Positions 7,272 to 11,729 of a stretch of DNA of 11,729 nt are shown here, piece after piece; the stretch's first letter is position 1, and each line of letters starts with the position of its first letter. The position numbers and the translations under genes are program-made. The DNA comes from an uncultured Bacillus sp. (GTDB lineage: Bacteria; Bacillota; Bacilli; Bacillales; DSM-1321), in contig CAKQBC010000044.1 of assembly GCA_934215995.1 (NCBI GenBank), positions 1 to 11,729 of the forward strand. Direction: 5' to 3'. A model generated the notes under the pieces. That model was given only the letters and a program-made list of their open reading frames with translations, was not told the DNA's origin and did not search any database.

Positions 7272-8170
7272 GCGAAGGCATGATGTGTAAAATCCGGGTC
7301 CCGGCAAGTACTGCCAATTTGGGGCCTGGATTTGATTCGGTTGGATTGGCATTATCCCTCTACCTTACAGTTGAAGTATATGAAAGCGATCGCTGGTCGG
7401 TTAAGGGATTGTCAGAAGAAATGCGTTCGTTTCCTGAAGACGAAACGAATTATATCGTCCAGGTCGCAAAGAGGACGGCCTCACGCTATGGAGTGGAACT
7501 GCCGCCATGCAGGCTGGTGGTCGACAGTGAAATTCCGCTGGCAAGAGGGCTTGGCAGCAGTGCATCAGCGATTGTAGCAGGCATACAGATCGCGGATACT
7601 GTCGGGAACCTGAATCTGGGAACACAGGAAAAAGTCCATCTTGCCTCATTGGAAGAAGGGCATCCGGACAATGCAGGTGCTTCTGTGACGGGCGGCCTTG
7701 TGGTCGGGGAGCATAATGAGGAGGAAACTTCACTTTTATCGTTTCCGTTGCCGGGAATCGAGGTAATCGCAGTCATCCCGGAATACGAATTGTTGACGTC
7801 CCATTCAAGGGAAGTGCTGCCTAAGGAATTTGCATATTCCCAAAGCGTTAAGGCAAGCGCCGTCGCAAATACATTCCTGGCTGCAATCCTTTCGGGCAAC
7901 TATGGAATGGCAGGCAACATGATGAAACGCGATTTGTTTCACCAGCCATACAGAAGCAGCCTTGTCCCCCTTTTGCATCAGGTCGAAGAAAGCGCAAAAT
8001 CCACCGGGGCATTCGGAGTGGCCTTAAGCGGGGCCGGGCCTACGGTTGTTTGTTTTGCTGAAAAAAAACACAGTGTACAGGTTGCTGAAAAATTGGCGGC
8101 TGAATTCGTTGATTGTAAGGTCAAAAGATTGCAGGTAGATTCGGAAGGGTGTACAGTAACGCCTCAGTAA
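7268..8170 (+). CDS. thrB: Homoserine kinase
   Basis: Homoserine kinase phosphorylates homoserine with ATP and supplies the substrate of ThrC, although it is placed last in the operon. The 300-residue protein is a GHMP kinase. The N-terminal [12 protein letters not shown] (residues 12-23), the ATP-binding [12 protein letters not shown] (90-101) and the third motif LSGAGPTV (253-260) are all present, as is [11 protein letters not shown] (129-139). I chose the ATG at 7268, which overlaps the thrC stop by four bases. Two further ATGs at 7280 and 7283 are possible starts, with GAAGG at 7274-7278 but too close for 7280; the family usually has a few residues before [11 protein letters not shown], which favours 7268. 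A terminator follows at 8184-8225. Confidence 0.97.
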   Translation: MSEGMMCKIRVPASTANLGPGFDSVGLALSLYLTVEVYESDRWSVKGLSEEMRSFPEDETNYIVQVAKRTASRYGVELPPCRLVVDSEIPLARGLGSSASAIVAGIQIADTVGNLNLGTQEKVHLASLEEGHPDNAGASVTGGLVVGEHNEEETSLLSFPLPGIEVIAVIPEYELLTSHSREVLPKEFAYSQSVKASAVANTFLAAILSGNYGMAGNMMKRDLFHQPYRSSLVPLLHQVEESAKSTGAFGVALSGAGPTVVCFAEKKHSVQVAEKLAAEFVDCKVKRLQVDSEGCTVTPQ

Positions 8171-8183
8171 TGGCAGATTACGG

Positions 8184-8225
8184 TGGATGGAAGGTCGATC
8201 ATTGGCTTTTCATCCATTTTTCTTT
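8184..8225 (+). terminator. Intrinsic terminator of hom-thrC-thrB
   Basis: TGGATGG-AAGGTC (8184-8196) pairs with GGCTTT-TCATCCA (8204-8216) through 13 pairs including three wobbles, with a 7-nt loop. TTTTTCTTT follows at 8217-8225. Confidence 0.8.
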
Positions 8226-8331
8226 AGAAGGGGTTCCTGCCAAGGATCCCGGAACTCGGATGGCAAAAGAAAAGTGACGGGAAGGGAAGGATGGGGGAAT
8301 CAGTGAGAAAGGAAGCCATAGGGACGAGGGC

Positions 8332-8372
8332 AAAAAGAAAAGCTAAGTTTCTCATGCAAATGAAAACTTAGC
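8332..8372 (-). terminator. Intrinsic terminator of yutI
   Basis: GCTAAGTTT plus TCAT (8342-8355, one bulged C) pairs with ATGA plus AAACTTAGC (8360-8372) around a 4-nt loop. On the minus strand the hairpin is followed by TTTTCTTTTTG, as expected for a terminator. Confidence 0.85.
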
Positions 8373-8387
8373 CGTAAAATGACATAT

Positions 8388-8624
8388 TTAAAAGACTTGT
8401 TCAACTTCAACTACACCAGGTACTTCTTCAAGAAGAGCACGCTCGATGCCTGCTTTTAAAGTTATTGTTGAACTTGGGCAGCTGCCGCATGCGCCTAACA
8501 GGCGAAGTTTAACAATCCCTTCATCAACATCAACAAGTTCGCAATCGCCGCCGTCGCGAAGTAAGAATGGGCGCAATTTGTCCAGTACTTCCTGAACTTG
8601 TTCCATCATAGCTTGTTCAGACAT
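8388..8624 (-). CDS. yutI: YutI, NifU C-terminal-domain Fe-S scaffold protein
   Basis: A 78-residue stand-alone NifU C-terminal (Nfu) domain, which binds or carries an iron-sulfur cluster and passes it to target enzymes in the cytoplasm. The signature [18 protein letters not shown] is at residues 44-61, with the cluster cysteines C46 and C49 in the C-x-x-C motif. A third cysteine, C28, lies in [11 protein letters not shown]. The length matches the short Bacillus YutI, and the C-terminus [11 protein letters not shown] is typical. The ATG at 8624 has AAAGGAG about 8 nt upstream. A promoter is visible at 8654-8683 and a terminator at 8332-8372, so it is a single-gene unit. It is divergent from yuzD and close to other cysteine-rich genes including yutM, another Fe-S carrier. 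Confidence 0.95.
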   Translation of the reverse strand: MSEQAMMEQVQEVLDKLRPFLLRDGGDCELVDVDEGIVKLRLLGACGSCPSSTITLKAGIERALLEEVPGVVEVEQVF

Positions 8625-8653
8625 TCTATCGACTCCTTTCGTTATCTATACAT

Positions 8654-8683
8654 ATTATAATCACTTGTTAACAAAAAATCCAA
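8654..8683 (-). promoter_or_regulatory. Sigma-A promoter of yutI
   Basis: On the minus strand, TTGGAT (8683-8678) is followed after 18 nt by a perfect TATAAT (8659-8654). The yutI start is about 30 nt downstream. Confidence 0.6.
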
Positions 8684-8696
8684 TGAGTATTCTTAC

Positions 8697-8725
8697 TTTA
8701 TTAAAACTCCTGTTTCCCCTACAAT
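8697..8725 (+). promoter_or_regulatory. Possible promoter of yuzD
   Basis: TACAAT (8720-8725) is a good -10; the sequence 17 nt upstream, TTTATT, is only a weak -35. The yuzD start is about 38 nt further on. Confidence 0.35.
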
Positions 8726-8762
8726 GAAATCAGGATTGGAAAGTTTAAGGGGGATTTTACGC

Positions 8763-9083
8763 ATGGGATTGGAGATTGTTGTATACGGTGCTGAACAGAT
8801 TTGCGCAAGCTGCGTCAACTTGCCGTCATCGAAGGATACATGTGAATGGTTGGATGCTGCGTTAAAGAGAAAGTTTCCGGATCAGCCTTTTCAGGTGACA
8901 TATGTCGATATCATGAAAGAGCAGCAGGATGACAAGAAAGCATCCTTCGCAAAAAAAGTGATTGAAGAGGACCTTTTTTATCCGGTAGTCGTCATCAATG
9001 ATGAAATCGTCGGGGAAGGGAACCCGAAATTGAAAGCAGTCGTCTCCGAGATGGAGAAGTACGGATATACGCTCGCAACGTGA
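8763..9083 (+). CDS. yuzD: YuzD, DUF1462 thioredoxin-like protein
   Basis: A 106-residue protein of the DUF1462 (YuzD) family, predicted to have a thioredoxin-like fold. Near the N-terminus it reads VVYGAEQICASCVNLPSSKDT, where C14-AS-C17 has the position and spacing of a thioredoxin-type CxxC after the first strand. A further conserved-looking segment is LFYPVVVINDEIVGEGNPKL, which resembles the cis-Pro strand of thioredoxins (YPVVVI). Its substrate is unknown. The ATG at 8763 was chosen because AAGGGGG lies 9 nt upstream; the in-frame ATG at 8724 coincides with the candidate -10 and has no ribosome binding site. It is divergent from yutI and ends in a shared terminator at 9094-9134. Confidence 0.9.
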   Translation: MGLEIVVYGAEQICASCVNLPSSKDTCEWLDAALKRKFPDQPFQVTYVDIMKEQQDDKKASFAKKVIEEDLFYPVVVINDEIVGEGNPKLKAVVSEMEKYGYTLAT

Positions 9084-9093
9084 GCCCTTGCAC

Positions 9094-9134
9094 ACAAAGA
9101 AACCAGCCTTAGGGACAGAGGCTGGTTTCTTTGT
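9094..9134. terminator. Long hairpin terminator between convergent yuzD and yutJ
   Basis: ACAAAGAAACCAGCCT (9094-9109) pairs perfectly over 16 bp with AGGCTGGTTTCTTTGT (9119-9134), with a 9-nt loop. Both strands read a GC core followed by TTTCTTTGT, so it can act in both directions. Confidence 0.8.
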
Positions 9135-9262
9135 GCATAAAGACTAAAAATTGTAGTACCTATTAAGGAGTATAAGTTAACTATAATGGCTTAATGTGAT
9201 AGAAGCTGAAATCTTTTTTGACAACTTCTGTACAGTTGCATAATGATTTGATTGGTTAGCAA

Positions 9263-10330
9263 TCAGCCATTGTGAAACTTATACATCCACAGGATGCCGG
9301 ACTTCAATAGTCGGGCTACCCTTCCTTTGATCACCGTTTCGCCGAGCAGGCCAAAGCCTTGTTTTTTTCCGAGGGAACCGAGAATTCCTTTTAGTTTGAT
9401 TTTCGGGAAGCTCTCCGGCAATGGTTCGCCTTTCCATTTCTTTTCCAGGACTACGGCTATTTGCTCAGCTTGCCCTTCAGCCAGCTGCGCGCTTGGCGCA
9501 TGCCCAAGTGCTGCACAGTCCCCGACCACGAACACATTCTCATAATTCGGAATGAAGTGCTGGGGAGTAAGGATGATCCGGCCTTGAGGATCTTTTTCCA
9601 CCGGCAAGGCGCGGGCTACTTTATTAGGCTGGATGCCTGCCGTCCAGACGATCACATCGCAGGTTACCGGCTCATCATGATTATAAAGTGTATTTTCCTC
9701 TACTTTCGTAATGTTTGAATGGTTGATGATTTCAACATTATGTTCGATAAACCAATCTTCTACATATTTGCTGAGGCGAGGAGCGAAGGAAGATAAAATA
9801 TGGGGCCCTCTGTCAAACAGCTTGATGTGAAGATCAGGCCTGCTTTCAATCAGTTCGCTTGCTAGCTCGACGCCGCTAAGCCCGGCACCGACGATGGAGA
9901 CTGATGCACCGATCCCCAGATTATTGAGTGCCTGATATGTCTGCCGTGCCTGATGCATGCTTTGGATGCTATATGTATGTTCTTTTGCTCCGGGAACATT
10001 ATGGTATTTATCGACACATCCGAGCCCGATTACCAAATCATCATATTTCAGTGTCTTTCCGTCTTCGAAGAGGACAGCGCTTTCTTCCAGTTCAATGGAC
10101 GCCACGTTCCCGCTCACGTACGTTAAGCGTGTATCCTCAGGAAATGGGACCCGAATATGCTGGTCCGAGATTGTTCCTGCCGCAAGTGCATAATATTCCG
10201 TTTTCAGGCTATGATAGGGATTTCGGTCGACAAGAGTGATGGATACATCCTCCGGCAGTTTATCCGGCAATAATCTTTGCAGGAGCCTCATGCCCCCATA
10301 TCCTCCACCAAGTATAACTAGTTTTCTCAT
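9263..10330 (-). CDS. yutJ: YutJ, NADH dehydrogenase-like (NDH-2 family) flavoprotein
   Basis: A 355-residue FAD/NAD(P)-dependent oxidoreductase related to type II NADH dehydrogenases (Ndh, YumB). The FAD-binding loop LGGGYGG is at residues 7-13, with the acidic end of the second strand at LVDRNPYH. The second, NAD-binding loop is IVGAGLSGVELASEL in the middle, followed by VWTAGI and the C-terminal FAD motif NVFVVGDCAAL. Typical NDH-2 enzymes are about 390-400 residues with a C-terminal membrane-binding helix; this one is shorter and ends YKFHNG, so membrane anchoring and quinone reduction are uncertain. I chose the ATG at 10330, 9 nt after AAAGGAG; a GTG one codon upstream is the alternative. 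No clear promoter was seen. It converges on yuzD and diverges from yuzB. Confidence 0.92.
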   Translation of the reverse strand: MRKLVILGGGYGGMRLLQRLLPDKLPEDVSITLVDRNPYHSLKTEYYALAAGTISDQHIRVPFPEDTRLTYVSGNVASIELEESAVLFEDGKTLKYDDLVIGLGCVDKYHNVPGAKEHTYSIQSMHQARQTYQALNNLGIGASVSIVGAGLSGVELASELIESRPDLHIKLFDRGPHILSSFAPRLSKYVEDWFIEHNVEIINHSNITKVEENTLYNHDEPVTCDVIVWTAGIQPNKVARALPVEKDPQGRIILTPQHFIPNYENVFVVGDCAALGHAPSAQLAEGQAEQIAVVLEKKWKGEPLPESFPKIKLKGILGSLGKKQGFGLLGETVIKGRVARLLKSGILWMYKFHNG

Positions 10331-10637
10331 CACATTTGACTCCTTTATGTTATGCTTGTTTGCCAGTTTTGTACTAAAGGAGATGCACGCCCTGAGTCCA
10401 GCCTCGTATAGAATTGCGGGATGGCATGGGCGTTCCTTCTTTTGGATGGCTATGCAGATGTTTCATTCGGCACCTTAATAAATGGCTGAAGGCTGCCGAT
10501 TGTTCAGATATTGAGATAAATTTCAGTATATTCCATAGGTTAGTATATCGAAATTGTGTCGAAACTACAACAATATTATGAAATTTCAGTAGTATCAGAA
10601 GCGTTTGTCAATAGTGCTATCTACTGGTTTGAATCGT

Positions 10638-10666
10638 TTGACTGCGAAGGTTAAAGAATGTAGCAT
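10638..10666 (+). promoter_or_regulatory. Probable promoter of yuzB
   Basis: TTGACT (10638-10643), five of six consensus bases, is followed after exactly 17 nt by TAGCAT (10661-10666), four of six. The start codon is 27 nt beyond. Confidence 0.55.
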
Positions 10667-10676
10667 AAATAATATA

Positions 10677-10685
10677 GAGGGGTGA
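10677..10685 (+). promoter_or_regulatory. Ribosome binding site fixing the yuzB GTG start
   Basis: GAGGGGTGA ends 8 nt before the GTG at 10694. The upstream in-frame GTG at 10682 lies inside this site and so cannot use it. Confidence 0.65.
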
Positions 10686-10693
10686 GATGTAAG

Positions 10694-10933
10694 GTGATTA
10701 AGCCTATAATTGAGTTTTGCGTAAGCAATCTTGCCAGCGGGTCATATAAGGCTCTTGAGCAGCTTGAACGCGATCCCAATCTGGATGTGATCGAATATGG
10801 ATGCTTGAATTATTGCGGTATCTGCGGAAATTCGATGTATGCACTTGTTAACGGTGAAATAGTCGAAGGCAGCACCCCGGAAGAGCTGGTTGCGAATATA
10901 TATGAATTCCTAGAAGAGAATCCGATGTTTTGA
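10694..10933 (+). CDS. yuzB: YuzB, DUF1450/UPF0349 small cysteine protein
   Basis: A 79-residue protein of the UPF0349 (YuzB, DUF1450) family, of unknown function. The family N-terminus is seen as [13 protein letters not shown], and the centre as [19 protein letters not shown]. Four cysteines are visible, C9, C37, C41 and C44, giving a C-x3-C-x2-C cluster plus one distant Cys; this arrangement suggests metal or Fe-S binding, or thiol chemistry, in a thioredoxin-like fold. That is inference. The C-terminus [16 protein letters not shown] is typical. The GTG start at 10694 rests on the ribosome binding site and on agreement with the short N-terminus of Bacillus YuzB. It has its own promoter; its terminator lies 160 nt downstream, beyond an inserted repeat. 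Confidence 0.92.
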   Translation: MIKPIIEFCVSNLASGSYKALEQLERDPNLDVIEYGCLNYCGICGNSMYALVNGEIVEGSTPEELVANIYEFLEENPMF

Positions 10934-10950
10934 ATGGATTCCTTATAATA

Positions 10951-11083
10951 AGGCTCTGTTAAACGCTATTGTTGATTTTCGCTACGGGCGGACGCTTTCC
11001 GCGGGGCGCACGCCAATCCTCCTCGTCGCTTTCGCTCCAATAAACGTATCTTTCAAAATCAACACTAAAATATAACACAGCCT
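10951..11083. repeat. MITE-like 133-bp GC-rich repeat with terminal inverted repeats
   Basis: The left end AGGCTCTGTT (10951-10960) and the right end AACACAGCCT (11074-11083) are inverted repeats at nine of ten positions. A second inner pair, TGTTGATTTT (10970-10979) and AAAATCAACA (11055-11064), is perfect. The centre (about 10981-11039) is much richer in GC than the flanks and contains CGGACGCTTTCCGCGGGG and CCTCCTCGTCGCTTTCGCTCC. The element is bracketed by ATAATA direct repeats (10945-10950 and 11084-11089), which look like a target-site duplication. It carries no gene. From memory, closely similar GC-rich intergenic elements with GGCTCTGTTA/TGTTGATTT ends recur many times in Bacillaceae genomes; this copy seems shorter than many. 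Confidence 0.8.
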
Positions 11084-11092
11084 ATAATAAAG

Positions 11093-11134
11093 AAGCCGGG
11101 TAGATTTGACAGACGAAATCAACTTGGCTTTTTT
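11093..11134 (+). terminator. Intrinsic terminator of yuzB, separated by the inserted repeat
   Basis: AAGCCGGGTAGATTT (11093-11107) pairs with AAATCAACTTGGCTT (11116-11130) with two G-U pairs and one mismatch around an 8-nt loop. Six Ts run from 11129 to 11134. Confidence 0.8.
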
Positions 11135-11276
11135 CCTGTTTTTTTATGCTTGCTCTCCATTTTAGGTTATCATTTGCAGGTCGCAGGTCGTTGGCAGTAT
11201 ATGCAGTACTTTTGGTTTTCCTAGATGGATTCTTTCTTATAAAAGTATGTGTTTTTACTGTTTAGATAGTGAAAAG

Positions 11277-11306
11277 TTGAGGCATATCGGAATTTCGGTA
11301 TATACT
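11277..11306 (+). promoter_or_regulatory. Probable promoter of yutM
   Basis: TTGAGG (11277-11282) and TATACT (11301-11306) are 18 nt apart. Transcription should start near 11313, leaving a leader of about 50 nt before the ATG at 11365. Confidence 0.5.
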
Positions 11307-11364
11307 ATTTAGTAAGATGGAAAAGAGATTTTTCTCCAGATTTTCGAGGGAGGGCAAAAATAAG

Positions 11365-11727
11365 ATGGAACAAATTTTGACTATTACAGATGCTGCGGCA
11401 CTTCAGATTAGAGATATGATGAAACAAAATGAGGAAGAGGGCTCTTACTTGCGCGTCGGCGTCCATGGCGGCGGCTGCAGCGGATTATCTTACGGAATGG
11501 GTCTTGCCCATGAGGCAAATGAGGATGACGTGGAGTTAAGCCAGCAGGGAATCCGAATCCTGGTCGATTCTGAGAGTATCGGCATTCTGAAAGGAACTGT
11601 CATCGATTATAAAGAATCAATGATGGGCGGCGGCTTCATCATAAACAATCCGAATGCAATTGCGTCTTGCGGCTGCGGATCTTCCTTCCGGACAGCCAAG
11701 GTTGCCGGCACTCCTGAAGAGTGCTGA
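11365..11727 (+). CDS. yutM: YutM/SufA, A-type iron-sulfur cluster carrier (HesB/IscA family)
   Basis: A 120-residue A-type carrier of the HesB/IscA/SufA family, which accepts an Fe-S cluster from a scaffold and delivers it to apo-enzymes. The three family cysteines are visible: C38 in GGGCSGLSYGMG, and C102 and C104 in ASCGCGSSF. A further C-terminal Cys120 ends the protein. The segment DYKESMMGGGFIINNPNA (81-98) is characteristic. I chose the ATG at 11365 because GAGGGAGGG lies about 10 nt upstream and because it gives the 120 residues I remember for Bacillus YutM; the in-frame ATG at 11317 is only a few bases past the expected transcription start and lacks a ribosome binding site. The gene is complete, ending two bases before the window edge. 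In recent B. subtilis annotation it is also called sufA. Confidence 0.94.
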   Translation: MEQILTITDAAALQIRDMMKQNEEEGSYLRVGVHGGGCSGLSYGMGLAHEANEDDVELSQQGIRILVDSESIGILKGTVIDYKESMMGGGFIINNPNAIASCGCGSSFRTAKVAGTPEEC

Positions 11728-11729
11728 GG

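Larger units (their letters stand above)
10331..10693. other. Divergent spacer yutJ/yuzB
   Basis: About 360 bases without a supportable gene. The 11-mer AAATTTCAGTA occurs twice in the same orientation, at 10518-10528 and 10581-10591, 63 bp apart, and TCGAAA twice at about 10548 and 10559. The part nearest yuzB holds its promoter. No hairpin with a T run and no convincing yutJ promoter were seen. Confidence 0.45.

Noticed and set aside
8291..8371. 26-codon basic peptide frame (ATG at 8291) between thrB and yutI
   Set aside because: Its 3' half is the yutI terminator hairpin and its A-rich stretch is the terminator tail of the opposite strand; spacing of GGGAAGG to the ATG is too short.
9218..9244. 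Plus-strand promoter-like TTGACA plus CATAAT pointing into the 3' end of yutJ
   Set aside because: The spacing is 15 nt, shorter than optimal, no gene lies downstream on that strand, and no other evidence supports an antisense transcript.
11168..11192. Tandem GCAGGTC-GCAGGTC near 11175-11188
   Set aside because: Only two short copies without symmetry or relation to a promoter; likely chance or slippage.

Overview
The window looks like core chromosome of a spore-forming Bacillaceae bacterium, related to but distinct from Bacillus subtilis. The grounds are moderate GC content, strong AGGAGG-type ribosome binding sites, several TTG/GTG starts, a YutH-type spore coat gene, and a gene order that (from memory) matches the yutE-yutF-yutG-yutH-hom-thrC-thrB ... 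yutI-yuzD-yutJ-yuzB-yutM neighbourhood of Bacillus. No phage, plasmid, CRISPR, defence or secondary-metabolite genes are visible, and no tRNA or rRNA.

Layout. Bases 1-933 (minus) hold most of a class II fructose-1,6-bisphosphatase (glpX), cut by the window edge about ten residues before its end. After a 320-base spacer come yutE (DUF86/HepT-like), yutF (HAD/NagD phosphatase) and an unrecognised 48-residue single-span membrane protein, each followed by an intrinsic terminator. yutG (PgpA-like, minus) and yutH (plus) diverge. At 4918-8170 lies a compact threonine operon, hom-thrC-thrB, with ATGA overlaps at both junctions, its own TTGAAA-17-TATAAT promoter and a terminator at the end.

The right third (8388-11727) is a set of short, cysteine-containing or redox genes: yutI (NifU C-terminal scaffold, minus), yuzD (thioredoxin-like, plus), yutJ (NDH-2-like flavoprotein, minus), yuzB (four-cysteine small protein, plus) and yutM/sufA (A-type Fe-S carrier, plus). 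They sit in separate transcription units, but their types together suggest iron-sulfur cluster assembly and thiol/electron transfer.

How the genes work together. Hom, ThrC and ThrB supply the homoserine-to-threonine steps: Hom makes homoserine, ThrB phosphorylates it and ThrC converts it to threonine. YutI and YutM are both Fe-S cluster carriers/scaffolds.

The least ordinary sequence is a 133-bp GC-rich element (10951-11083) with terminal inverted repeats and flanking ATAATA direct repeats. It lies between the yuzB stop codon and the yuzB terminator and resembles a miniature mobile repeat. Other points worth a look are the unknown small membrane gene with a dyad over its promoter, the HepT-like YutE lacking the active-site His, and promoter-proximal repeats upstream of hom and yutH. 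I did not find a convincing novel multi-gene system.
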